Assembly (NCBI GenBank): GCA_013368375.1
Contig: JAACJP010000010.1
Coordinates: 372,001-436,000 of the forward strand
Reading direction: 5' to 3'
Source: Tricholomella constricta
Taxonomy: Eukaryota; Basidiomycota; Agaricomycetes; Agaricales; Lyophyllaceae
DNA: 64,000 bases
In this document: in pieces, positions 1 through 11,588 of the stretch
Layout of the letters: each line of letters begins with the position of its first letter
Numbering within the stretch: position 1 is the stretch's first letter
Translations under genes and position numbers: made by a program
The notes under the pieces: model-generated
Seen by the model: the letters and a program-made list of their open reading frames with translations, nothing else
Told to the model about the DNA's origin: nothing
The model's database searches: none

Positions 1-1431
1 AAAGACTTACGTGCCATCTTCAAATTCACCATGGGTCAGTCCGGGTGATAATGGTAAGGCAATGAAGCTAGACAATAAATACCCACTGTAAAGAGAAGGC
101 TGTGTGAATGGCTGTACGGACATGTATATACCACGACCCACTTTGAAGTTGTGTTTTAGACGCCCCGAGAAGTTCTTGATAGTCGCAGTTTCTAGTTGAT
201 TTCTCAATGTTGCATAGTGAAGACTTGACGAACCTGATGTAAGCTTTGAGTCGACGCCCCGCGCCATTGGGACAACAACAAAATAATGGTTAGTCTTTTT
301 CTCGTATTCCTCCGCGACAGCGGCTCTGGCCAAGTTTTTGTCTCCAAAGCCCGGTAGATCCACTAAGATGACCCCCGTCGACAAAGCCGGTGAGCAACAA
401 CGTACGGTTACCTTGAGGATGAGGGGCCAGGGACCCTTATCGCTAATCCACTGTCGAATTTCTGATGAAAATTCTGCAGGCTGGGCAGAAGTGATTGTTC
501 GTGTTGTTCCGAGATATGCTAAAACTGGCCCTGTTGAAAGACTTTGAAGTCAGTATCAGCAACAAGTAAAGCAGAAAGCAGACGTTTTACATTTATCAAT
601 ATCTAACAAAAATGGAGGTCCTCGAGACACTGTGTCGAGAATTCGTCCAAAGTAAGTGTATTGTAGACGGCTGTGAGCTATTGAAAAGCAATGGACAGTG
701 TTAAATCATCAGTCTGCGCGAACTTGTTGCAAGGAAAAAACAAACAGTCTCCCAGGACTTCCTGGCTGCTTCCGACACCTTGGTCCTTGCTGTTTCTGGT
801 GCTCTGGTAGATTTTTTCGCTTTCTCGATTCTTGCCCTATCTCTCTCCATGTCGTCTCGAATATCACCCACGAGGTTCTGTAATTCTAGAACCCAGTCAG
901 TTAGTGAACGAAAATGGACCTCTGCGTGACTTTCGGTTTTGCTGTGATACGAGACTTCTGTGATGACAGACGTGCAGGCTGAACGGGTACAGAAAGATCC
1001 ATGATTTCAAAATTCCTGCACTTTTGTGACCACTGAGCACTCACCTCTGCCTCCACTTGTCGGAACGACATCAGCTACGGTGGTATATTTAATCAATTTC
1101 ACTTTCCTGAATCATTTCGAGCCACTAAACCAAAACTCAGTCGGGACTTACTTCCGACGATAGCGTTGATGAGAGTCGATTTTCCCGCTCCTGTACCTAC
1201 CAACAGTGGTTTAGTTTTTTTAAAAAAAATGGCTAATGTAACGCATTTTTTACCTCCGATAAATGCAACAGTAAGGATTGGAGGCTGTAAATCTTCAAGA
1301 GTTGTCTTCCATCCCTTGGGCCAGGGGCCGCGACTGCTCATGTCCGAGTCAAATTTATCTACGAAAGCTTCAGTCCTTCCAATCCAGGCTGGTATATCCT
1401 TGAGCGCATCTTCGGCGGTGTAAGTGGACAT
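1..1431 (-). CDS. Dynamin/SLIP-GC-like large GTPase, C-terminus beyond left edge
   Basis: The start codon is at 1429-1431 and the gene runs leftwards out of the window, so only the N-terminal part is present. Splicing joins residues AFIG to GTGAGKSTLINAIVG, giving a complete P-loop (G1, GxGAGKST). The next exon carries VVPTSGGR and then ACTSVITEVSYH, which resembles the switch I region of SLIP-GC-type GTPases (usually PTSGxRACT). The exon near 7-384 has the G3 motif DLPGFGD followed by ARAAVAEEY. A charged stretch near 760-900 (RDDMERDRARIEKAKK) may be a coiled coil. Family members are large nuclear or cytosolic GTPases whose function in fungi is poorly known. At least four introns are visible. 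The GTPase assignment is firm from the motifs; the subfamily is inferred from motif order. Confidence 0.75.
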
Positions 1432-2389
1432 AACAGCAAGGCTTGTTGAGGGTTGTCGTAATTAAGTGTTCCGGGGATCTCGTAGGCCTTTTAATTATTC
1501 TCCCACGCGTTTTGACCAAGCAAAATGCCGCGCGTCGCCGCGTCCATGTGCACTGAAATTCACGCCATCCGCGCTATTCAGTTCAGTTCTTGCCGAACCT
1601 CTGCGTCGCGCTATCGTTTAGCAGTTGCGGCGGATGGGGGAAGCTTTTCGGGAGGTCGGCTGTCTTAAAAACCCTGGGCTGTGAGGCCACGCCTCTCTTC
1701 TCGACGTCCTCAGCCCAGGTAAGCGCTCCGCGCCTTCATCCGCTGTTCTCTAGCTAATGAATTCCGGCAGAGACAAGTCTTGACTCGCTGTCTCACAGTG
1801 ATGAACGCACAAGTTCAAGCCGCAGCCACTTGAAAGTTGTTGACTACGAATATTATTCGACTGACACTCCAGAACCTCAACGAGGTTGACACGACATAGC
1901 TCGACGCACCACCATTCTGGCCAAATATATCAGTACTTGGGACCTGGGAATACCGCACATTCGAAAACAATAGATCTCAGAATTTGCTCCTGCTATGGTT
2001 CTGCGACTCGCGCCGTGCTCGCGCTCTTGATGTTCCTTGGGGACCGTCGGACGCTGACGGACCGCTGGGTGGCAAGAGGGATACAACCGATGTCTTCCAG
2101 GTACAGAAGTCCTTAGATGCTCGTGATGTCAAAGTTCTCTCGTAGCCTTGATTTCGGCGTCCGATTGACCAAGGTACTTGGGTCCTTTCCAACCATCATA
2201 TCCCTGTGGCTATTTTTCGTCCGAGCTTTGTTTTCACACTATAGTCGTTCTCAACTCCTCGAGTGCGCAGGATCTCATGACTACGAATCGATTTAAGAGC
2301 TTGTCGTGTTACATAGTCCGCAATCTGCTGTCCTTGCCTCAGACCGCTCCTCGTTGGTTTCTCGCCTGGCAATACTCATAGTGACGCGC
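1432..2389. other. Intergenic region, no supported gene
   Basis: This is the 5' flank of the GTPase gene. Short open frames occur on both strands (for example 1886-2116 plus and 1877-2192 minus), but they overlap, lack recognisable motifs and have no convincing start-plus-intron structure. I see no RNA gene here. Confidence 0.5.
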
Positions 2390-2925
2390 TTCTTTGCATC
2401 AGCAGCTTCCGCACCCCCGGCATTCACTGCTTCTGGAAATGGTCTCTGATTTACCAAATCCGCTGGCATCTGGGTCAAGGAATGGCTTTCTGTAAGCAAA
2501 GGCCAACTGACATCTGGAAGGCTTTCACATCCTATGTCTGCGGACGACTGAAATGTGTCCAAGCGATGATTCATGGAAGCTATGCGACATAACGTGGAAT
2601 CCTTGTGGACCAGAAACCCGTTTGAAAATTCGGTATGTCCTTTGAAATCGCTTCAACTGGAGCAATCGCGGAAACAAGCAACCCTCGGGGCAGCTTCACA
2701 CTGCCCAAGTCACGAAAACGATACAGCAGACCATTTTTCGAAATTTCGTCGGCAAAGTTTCACACTTTACTTCTGAGCAGGTACTCCATATAAACATCTA
2801 AACGCTTGCGACTGCGGCAGGCTCTTACGGCAAGGACAACCAGCCCGCCAGCCTTATCATCCTGGAAAATACGACTGTAGGCTCGTACGCCAAGGCTGGC
2901 TTTGCAATGGGCTACTGACAATCGC
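2390..2925 (+). pseudogene. Decayed GH95 fragment (N-terminal region)
   Basis: Plus-strand reading in shifting frames gives pieces that match the intact GH95 gene on the opposite strand at 3230-6765. Seen are SAPPAFTASGNGL then an in-frame stop then FTKSAGIWVKEWL (intact copy: [27 protein letters not shown]), next NVESLWTRNPFENS (intact: [14 protein letters not shown]), then RGNKQPSGQLHTAQ (intact: [15 protein letters not shown]), and finally a weak SYAKAGF resembling the SYAGAGY region. Stops and frame changes separate the pieces and the C-terminal two thirds of the enzyme is missing. It is therefore a truncated relic lying tail-to-tail with the working gene, probably from an old inverted duplication. 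The match beyond about 2800 is faint. Confidence 0.7.
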
Positions 2926-3229
2926 ATTTTTCGAAGTCGATCCCAATATCATCGTTCGGCCGGCTTTTGCTACTTGCCCCGTTCGGCTGATACAAGTCTA
3001 ATATGCCGAGACTCTTACTTCGTTCGCCACTTCCCCAGGTCTGAGCAGGTATATCACTCGTACTTCACATGGTGAGGCTCTCATCTTGGTTCTTCTCTTC
3101 CACTTGTTTCTAGTATTTCGGTCGAGTTTGTCTGTCAGCTAACGCTGTGACTGTTGTTCCATGCGAGTGTTGTTGTAAAGTAAACTAGTAATAAGATCCA
3201 AACTTCGATAGATAGGATATTCCTCGGTC
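2926..3229. other. Spacer between GH95 relic and GH95 gene
   Basis: About 300 bases with no supported gene. They probably hold further unrecognisable relic sequence and the 3' flank of the minus-strand GH95 gene. Confidence 0.4.
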
Positions 3230-6200
3230 TCAGAAGCGGGTGATTGCTCTGGTAAGCCCACCAGACGTCGTGAATGACGTGAGCGTCTTTCCACCATATA
3301 CGACCTGGACTGGTCTCGCGACAACGTTGCTGTCCGCCTTGAAGATTGCACTCGTTGGTCGACCTTTGTTCCAGTGCAAGTTGATGGAAATGCCGCCGCG
3401 GACACGGGCGCCTCTGATTGACCCGCTTGGCCACTGCTTGGGGAGCGCAGGAAGGAGCGTTACTGTGAGTGGAGTACTGTAGCTTGCCACGTCGGGGGCT
3501 TGAATCAACGCGTTCTGCACGAAGGAAAAGAAGAGATTGAGGTGAGTCGAGGACAGTGATCCTGCGGACTGTGATTTACCAGGAGCGCAGCGGGATAAGC
3601 CAGATTTGCGTCGATCTGGAAGATAGGGTTGCTGTCAAACGGATTGTAAAGACTGAAAAGGTTGGGTCCAAAGTTGAGGAAGATGCCATACTAGAAGCGG
3701 TCGACTTAATAAGCAGGTGCACATGAACGCACGCAGGGATGAGCATACTCACAGACAGTATGTGGTAGAATTGTTGTGCATCGCCGAGTTGCGCCCACGC
3801 AGCCGCTCTCCACGCTTTCTCCCAACCGGAATCGGCGTCGGGACCAGTACCATTGCCACGGTGCACCAGGCTGACGGTCGCAGCGTCGATGACCTGTTTC
3901 TTTGTGTATGTGCCCTGACTGGCAGGATCGTATCCTGTGACAGCATATCCCGGGTAGAGACCAATCAAATGTGAGAGGTGACGATGTAAGTCTGATGGAG
4001 AATCCCTGTCGACTTTCCATTCTAAAAATAAAAGCCACCAGAGTGTGAGTTTTGCATTTTTGTGACTGGGATGAACCGTACCTTGCAGTTGGCCCCATGA
4101 TCCGATGTGAAGCCCCTTGTCCATCCTCGCACGTTTGGCCTTTACCTCTGTTTATAACTCGTTCAGAATAGTCGCCATAATATAGTGTGATTCCCTACCA
4201 TTAAGGAATGCAGTGTCAGTGTCGCCAGACGCCGCGAAACCTTTCTCGACGGCGTTAAAGATCTCCCAGATCATCTGTTGAGCATGGGCACATCCTGAGA
4301 GACATTCAGTGGATCAGGAAAGCTGGCAAGAAAAGGGACGCACCAAAAGTAATGGGTTTTTGCTCCGGGGAGTTACACGGGCTTACGACAAGCGTCGAGT
4401 CGTTGAAATGGAGATCCGGAATCAGCTTGTCCATATGGAAACTCGCGACTCCCTGTGTAACCAATGCGTTAAATTACACGACAGGAACAAACCGTGGCGG
4501 GAGGATGAACCTTGAGAAGCGGCCATCCTTGTGATTTCCACCATGCAATATCGTTCGTGTAATCAAAGTGATCCCATACGTGCATCATCTAGTTGGACGT
4601 ATCGTCAGCTTTTGGTTGGAAGAAACTGAGCTTTAAATTACCATCCAAACGTTCGCCTCTGTGGCCAAACATGATAATCGATTCGAATGAGAACTTTGAG
4701 GAAATAACATACCAGGATAGTTTGCCCACTCGGCGGTATCTCCTGGACCTTTCATACCTGTATGTCCAAAGATCTAGTGCGGCGTTGTAAGCCTTTCGAA
4801 GCCCAGATCAAGAAACTGTGTGAGCACTGACGTTCATCTATACAAAGTCAGTTCCTGCGTCAAAAGAGCTAGTTGGCCAGTGCTTACTTCATTATGGGTA
4901 ACCCAGCCCCGCGAAATGTTGTAAAGGACTTGAGCGGTGAGAGCCCCCCTTGGCGCCCATGTTTTCTTTAGGCTCGAGTTAGGAAGTCCGGGTAGTGTCA
5001 TATTATGCTAGAATTACGCACCTCGAAATAGTCGAACAGAGGACGAGTTACGTCAAGATTGGTCATCTCAGCGGCCCAATAATTCATCTGAATATTGATA
5101 TTCGAGTCTAAGGCTATGTCAGTGATCCCCCGTGCACGCTTGAAGTTTAAGAACTCACGGTAATCTGTAATTGTACCATATTGGATCACCGATTCAAAAA
5201 CGCTCGTTGACAAGATAAGAAACTTACCAGCACCCCACGCATTTCCATATCCATTAGCCCACTTGCCCTGCAAGTTGGCGGGCAATGCACCTCTCCCGCT
5301 ACTCGCCAGCAAGTAACGACCGTAGTTGAACAGCAACCATTCTAGATACTTGTCACCAGTATCAATCTTATACGCAGCTTTGACGACATCTGTCGGTACA
5401 TCAAGTCGAGGAGTCTGCCCTAAAGACAAAGAAAACTTGTCCGTCAATGCAGCCTTGTAGTCTGCCACATGTTGCGAAAGTGTCGCTGAGAAAGTTGTGG
5501 CTGCCCGGCTCGGCGAGGAGATGAGTTTAAGCAGGGCAGCATGAGGGTCGGGTCCGCGGAAGGAAAAGTCTGACGCAGCGTTTCCCGCGTCCATTGAATA
5601 CTCAGTCCCTCCAACCCAAGAGATCCACGCTTCGCGAGCAGTGCCGGCGGTGACTTGAAGCGTGGCATTGGCTGGAGCTTCAATGGGAACAGGAGATTGA
5701 AGACACTGTGTAGTGTTAGCGTTGCCGACAGGGGTGGTACGGAGACGAGCCAGAATTTCATAAAGCATTCCACCGGATGATTCAATTGTTCCACGAATAC
5801 GAAGGGTATTTGAGTCCAGGCAGGTGATATTAGGTGCAGGCATACCGGGTTCCAAGGCCGAAGAGAAAGAATAAGAGAGCGACGGTAAACCCGCAGCAGA
5901 TCCTTTGGATATAGTTGACGTGAAGTGTTGCGTACAGGCTTGAGTAGGGTGTGAACAGAAAGTAGAACTGAGCTTCATGAGTTTTCTTTTCCTGCAGATA
6001 GGATTGGAAAATGTACCGAAGGTACGTAGTTCCAGATTGCGTCCAGGTTGTGCGAGCGATGCCTTGATCAAGGTCGAGGTATCGGCCATAATTGGACACG
6101 GATCCTGTGGTGTTGATCCCTGATATCAGGTATCCTGCTCCAGCGTAAGAGCCTGTGACGTGTTTGTTAGAAGATATAGAACCATAGCGAGATACACGAA

Positions 6201-6765
6201 AAAAACAACATACCATATGCCCCAGCATCTGTCCCAAGTTGCCCGATACCTGTTAGATCGAGTTATAAAGACGACTAGATGCATGGACGATTTTCTCAAT
6301 TGAACACACTATTGATATCGCCAGTGGGACTCTGGAATATTTGCCGACGGATTTCATCCATAGCTTGCGCGGTAGCAAATTGCTCCCCAGGCTGCTTGTT
6401 CCCACCATTGTATGACTATGTTAAACGCTCTATTATGATACTTTCACCTGTAGGTCGATAATTGTTTACCTTGTCGGCAAAAGGTCCACCACTCCATAGA
6501 GATTCGATGTTGAGCTGCGTAGCTTCACTCGATGTGCCTCCTGGGACCATGGCTGATATGCGAAAGATTAGTACCGGCACACCATAAGTCGAGTTCAGGA
6601 TCGTATACCTGCAAGGTATCCATTGCCGACAGGAAGCCATTCTTTGGACCAGACGTTCGCTGACTTGGTGAACCACAAGCCATTTCCAGATGCGGGGAAG
6701 CCCGGAGGCGCAGAGACAGACAGAGCGACAAGCTGGGCTAAAGCCAGAAGACGAGTTGCCCACAT
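3230..6765 (-). CDS. GH95 alpha-L-fucosidase-type glycoside hydrolase, secreted
   Basis: The gene starts at ATG 6763-6765 with a likely signal peptide ([19 protein letters not shown]) and ends at TGA 3230-3232. Many exons carry GH95 hallmarks in order: [11 protein letters not shown] and [10 protein letters not shown] near the N-terminus, [30 protein letters not shown] text (here [11 protein letters not shown]), [56 protein letters not shown] and [18 protein letters not shown]95 enzymes are inverting fucosidases or galactosidases acting on alpha-L-fucosyl or alpha-L-galactosyl residues, for example of plant xyloglucan. The export signal fits an extracellular role. Order and density of conserved blocks suggest an intact gene, but I did not resolve every small exon between 4125 and 5000. 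The exact substrate cannot be told from sequence. Confidence 0.85.
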
Positions 6766-7435
6766 CTCGATGATCTGGCAGATCGAGCACGCAGGCAGAG
6801 TATACGGGAGCCGGAGAAACTCCCGCATTATATACTGCACATCGTGAGGAAGAAACTCGAGCTTCATCGTGGCAACTGTGGGGTGAGAGTTACGCGCCGG
6901 TTAGGTTTACTATGCCTCCGACAGGGTGAAGAAGCAGGGAAGGCGGCAGGGACCTTGTGTAAAGCGGTTGAGGGGACCGGGACACGAGGCACATGACAGA
7001 GAAAACCAAGTAAAGACCGCACCGGCGCCCAGCTGCCAGCACAAGAGAGTAAATGAACGGAAATAGTGCGTGCTATTTAGGCACCGTCAAGGAAAGAGAC
7101 AAGCCTGAAACCAGGTGGACGCGTTCGTCACGTGGTATCCCACACTCAGCTGATCACCCGAGCTCGGTTTTTCCGCAGATAACCCAGGCTCGAGTCGTCT
7201 GGGTGCCCTCAACGCGCCTGGTACGTCTACAGGGCACTGCGATGTTCTCCCGACATCAAATAAATGCCTGTGGTACACGTTCCGTGACGCTCGGCCGATA
7301 ATGATGACTACCAGGCTTACCCAATTTTCTCTGGCCGAATGCCATCTTCCAAGGCTCAATTCTTTTCAGCGGTCAAGATAGTCTACAAGCATTCAAAAAA
7401 TGTGACAAAACATCGGCGCAGGACTATCAGATCAA
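6766..7435. other. GH95 upstream region and eIF3l 3' flank
   Basis: No supported gene. It holds the promoter of the minus-strand GH95 gene on the left and the 3' flank of eIF3l on the right. I saw no clear TATA box. Confidence 0.5.
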
Positions 7436-9864
7436 TCAGGCAACCTTGACGCCTCCCCAAGCGACCTTGTGTCCACCCATCCTTGGTCCTTTAGTCTGCA
7501 CATCTCCACCCGCGGGTGCCGATGCAGCCGCAGCCGGGATTGCATTGGCATTTTTGGAGGGTTGAGGGAGAGGAGTGTTCTTGATCTCGTCATATATCCG
7601 TGCTGTCCGTTCCGTGTTCTTGATGAACCAGCCAGCATAACGTCTGCCGACCGTGGATTCGGTAATGTGCACCATGTTCTGTGAGACGAAATAAGCATTT
7701 GACAACCAGAAGAGACGTCTAAACGCTTCGTGGACTCACGTCAGCAATGACGAAGTTGAGATCACTCGAAATGAGGCTTTGCCCGTCAAGGAGACTGCTC
7801 TTTTCGCTGCCACCAATCCGGCTGATATGCTTGCTGGCCTGTTTCATCAACATCATCTCCTGGACAATCTCCTCCTCGTCTACATCCAAGAAGTTCGCCA
7901 ATTTTTTGGCCCCAAGACTCGTGTACAGCTTCAGGAAACTTCGGAGCGTGGGCACAGGTGCTTGGGCGGCTACATCGGCAAGGAAGAGGCTGAGGTGCCG
8001 GTGTGTTGGGTCTACCGAGGTAGGCGAGGCGTTGGGCTGGGCTGGAGAATCGGTGGGAGATGGAGGGGCGACGAGGAGAGACATGGCGGCGGGATCATCG
8101 TAAGGCGGGGGATTGGCGCTGATAAATTTTGGGCAAGCGTAGAGAAATAGCTCTTCGAATGCGGCCAAGGATTCTTCACTAAGAAAAGAACAGGTCAGTA
8201 ACTTGTCCGTAGTTTCTCTTCTTAAAGCCCTACCCTCCACGAGCCATCTTGGCAAATTGTTCACCGTAACGCTCCTTTGAAATGTTCGCAATGTTGTCAT
8301 CGTACCTGCTCGGTGAGAGAGCATTGCAGATGGCGAACAGAGCGTACATTCGGTCGGCTGTTTTGCTTATCTAGCGGGTCGGAAAAATCAGAGGCTAAGA
8401 TTCTACCGACGAGAGAAAGCTAGACCTACCTGATCGTATTGGTAGCTCCTTGTGTGGTATTGTCTCATCCGCATGATTAGATTGAGGACGCTGACGAAAG
8501 TACGGAGAGCATCCGGATAACGGCGAAGCATGATGTAGCAGAATCCAACATAGTAGTACGTTGCAACATGGCATGCTGTTACACGGGTGAACGAGGACTG
8601 TTAAATTATTAGTGCTGAAATCGATGCAAATATAGCCTTTGATACCTTTTGATTGAGTTCAACGTTGTCCATAACCTTCAGCGCAAGGGTGAAATCTCCA
8701 AGAAGAACATGGACTCGCAGGAGACCAATGATACTGAAATAACCCAGCATTCGGTATAGCGGACGTTGGCCATACTCCCCGACGATTTCACTGAGGGGTG
8801 AAAGGAGTGAGATGTGAAGGCTTGTTTGTATGCAGAAAGTAAAACGAACGCGATTTCCTCCGGTGTTTTGCCCTCCTGTTGAGCAACAATGTACTCATTG
8901 ACGCGCGACTTTTGAATGAGAGAGTAGAGGACGTTGAGGACACTGTATGAGCTCCATACCTATGATGTGTTAGTGGGCGGCTCATAAGATTGAATAGCTT
9001 GAACTCACGGGTCCACCTTCCGCCAACATCATTAGCTCATCCTCCGTTTTCGACTTGACTTTTGAACGCCAGGTGCAAAACACTTGAAATTGATAGATGA
9101 ACTCGTCAATGATGTCCCATAACCACTGTTCGGGAAGCTCGAGCTGGACGGGACCATCGGAATCTGCAGTAGAGTCAATAGCGGATATATATGCATGTAG
9201 ATTGACACGTACTGAGGAGATAATTGAATAACTCGCAGCTGTTTTCGTACGAGTGGAATCGATCATCGATGTTGGGTTGGAGGCGGGAGTATACGTGACG
9301 ATAATACAACTCGCGGTAAAGAATGAGGAAGATGGGGTCTTCGAACGCAAGCTAAGTCAAGAAGAACTGGTCGGATTAGAACTAAGGCTCACCATCATTG
9401 ACCAACGGTGCAATAACTTCGGCTTCCGGCCACTCTGTCCTCGAGTAAAACTTTTCGGTATATTTGTTCCACCCACTCTCGTACGCCACCGTGATCTCCC
9501 CAAGGTTGTTATTGAGCACTGCTTGGTGGAAGTGTACAATGAACTGAGCAAAAGATGTGAGCCAAGGCGCCGTCATCACATCTTAGGTTTAAAGCTTACG
9601 CCCTTGACGACATCTGGTATCTGCGAAAACGCTGCTTGCTGCGCCATATGCTGCTGCATGGCAAGGAGAGTGGCTTCATCAATCTGGGGCTGCTGCATAT
9701 GCGCTTAAAAAGAGGATGAGATCCATGTGCTTTGGTGATATGTTACTTTACTCACCATCCTCATAGTGTCCGTTCTGACCGTAATTTCCGATAGCAAGGT
9801 GGAGGTCTACATCCTCATCGATATCGGCCTCTGCTGCCCACAGCGCCATCCGTTGTTGAGCCAT
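7436..9864 (-). CDS. eIF3l: Translation initiation factor eIF3 subunit L
   Basis: The start is ATG 9862-9864 ([18 protein letters not shown]) and the stop is TGA 7436-7438. Conserved blocks occur in order across many exons: [47 protein letters not shown]...[45 protein letters not shown], and the C-terminal [19 protein letters not shown]. These match the eIF3l family, a PCI-domain subunit of the eIF3 complex that helps load the 40S ribosome and mRNA. The tail after GRRYAGWFI is Ala/Pro/Gly-rich, as is common in fungi. An upstream in-frame extension (to 10200) exists but has no family match, so I prefer the internal ATG. Confidence 0.92.
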
Positions 9865-11588
9865 TTTATGCTGGTGGTGGTTTGGGACCGGAAATTTAGA
9901 GTTTTCTCGGCAAATTCCGGACTTCTCGCTGACACCGTGCTTGAATTCTGACCACATCTCGAGCTTCAGCTGAAGGTGCAAGTTTTGCTTTTTGTTCGGG
10001 AGTAATCGAGAAAGGCTTTTTAACGGTGGATCCCACATCGACAATTCATCCATAAACCAGCTCATCGGTGTCGCTTCCAATTCTATGCCGCCTTTCGGCC
10101 TCAACGCGCTTATGTGTCGAGTGCTCAGAGCTTCATGTGCGTGTGTGGTGCTGCCAGAATCGCCAACTATTAGATCGAGCCGAGGAGGCTTTCGCGACAA
10201 GCTATAGCTAATGAAAAAAGCCCTTTTGTGGTTGTTTCATCCAAATCACGTTTAATCTGGACAAGCTCTGGATCTGAACACTCTCCTTGCCTCACCACCA
10301 CATGTCAATATTTCTCGAGGCTGGTATGACGAACACGGCTCTAGCGGAACCTCTTTTTCAACGGACGCCTTTGGGTACGGCTCGGGAAAGTTGTGCAGTA
10401 CCAATCACTACCCACTCCACGTTCAACCCTTTCGTGGATGGGTGTTTCCTGTTGTTCTTACTGTCCTCCATTGCATCATCGTCCTCTTGAATTCTCCATA
10501 AAAATCACACTTTCTCCCATCCGTCCTTCTTAGGTCCCCATACACCGACCCGTTGGAACCAACGCTCTGAGTATGATGTCAATCAGGCGTCACAGGAGAT
10601 CGAGCTCCTTAGGAAGCATCATACATGCACTGTCGTGTCAAAAGTTCGACTTCTTCCTACCACAGGCCCCTAGATTGTCGCACGCGAAGCCCTTGCGAGC
10701 CACAAGAGCACGAGGGCCGAAGCCCACTCAACCACAACACACGACGCGAATACATTCCACTAGGAAATCTGTTGTTTGCTCCGCGGTCCCCTACACAACG
10801 TATCTCTGACTCGTCTTCCGATATCATGGCCTCGTATCACCTCTCATGTACGACATGGCATGGAAGGCTTGCCGCAATGATCACGATGTCGAAGTCCAGG
10901 TGCTGTAATAACGTTGAAAGCGAAAATGAACATGACGGTTAGGGGGCCAGGGTGCTCTAATACTAATTCCATTAATGTCGTCGATATGGGTACCTGGCAG
11001 GTACAGTGAAGGCCGATGAACAGCGTGTGCTATAAACAGGCTGATGAAGATGCAACGTCCTTGCGTAAACCTATACGTGTGTCAAACTGTTCGTGGTCAA
11101 GAAGGGGGGTATTACTCTATGAAGCAGGAGATGGAGGGGAGTCCGAGGGTCGACCTCGATATTGCAACGGGGTGGGAGCAACGTTGGAGTGGAGTGGCAG
11201 GTCTAAATATAGCAAACAATGAACGTCATTGTCGAGGGGCTGAAAACGTCATGAGAAGTGAGATGTAAGTAAGGTGCGAGGACTGGTGATGAGGATGGAT
11301 ACATCGATATCGACACACGATAGTTCCGGTGTTCTGCAGGGTAAAGAAAGGTCCAAGGTGTGGTGACGAGAGGGTGTCTAGTCGTAAATTATCGAAAAGA
11401 TTTCGTCAGTACGAGAACACCATGAGCCATGGGTTCAATACGATCTGTCAATGTCCAATGGCAGTAAATAAGACAACCCAGATGACTATACAAACGACCT
11501 TCTTACCGGGAATAATATGTGGCAGCCTGAGATGATTCTAGAGGAGAGGAACAGAGAGGAGAGAATCAATCATCGCCAGTCAGTATCA
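9865..11588. other. Intergenic, 1.7 kb, no gene recognised
   Basis: The left end is the eIF3l promoter and the right end the 3' flank of the GT2 gene. Short plus-strand frames at 10287-10490, 10573-10942 and 11016-11268 overlap one another and show no motif, signal peptide or splice pattern that I can support. Confidence 0.5.

Noticed and set aside
9865..10200. In-frame N-terminal extension of eIF3l to 10200
   Set aside because: No family match upstream of [18 protein letters not shown], which fits a normal eIF3l start.
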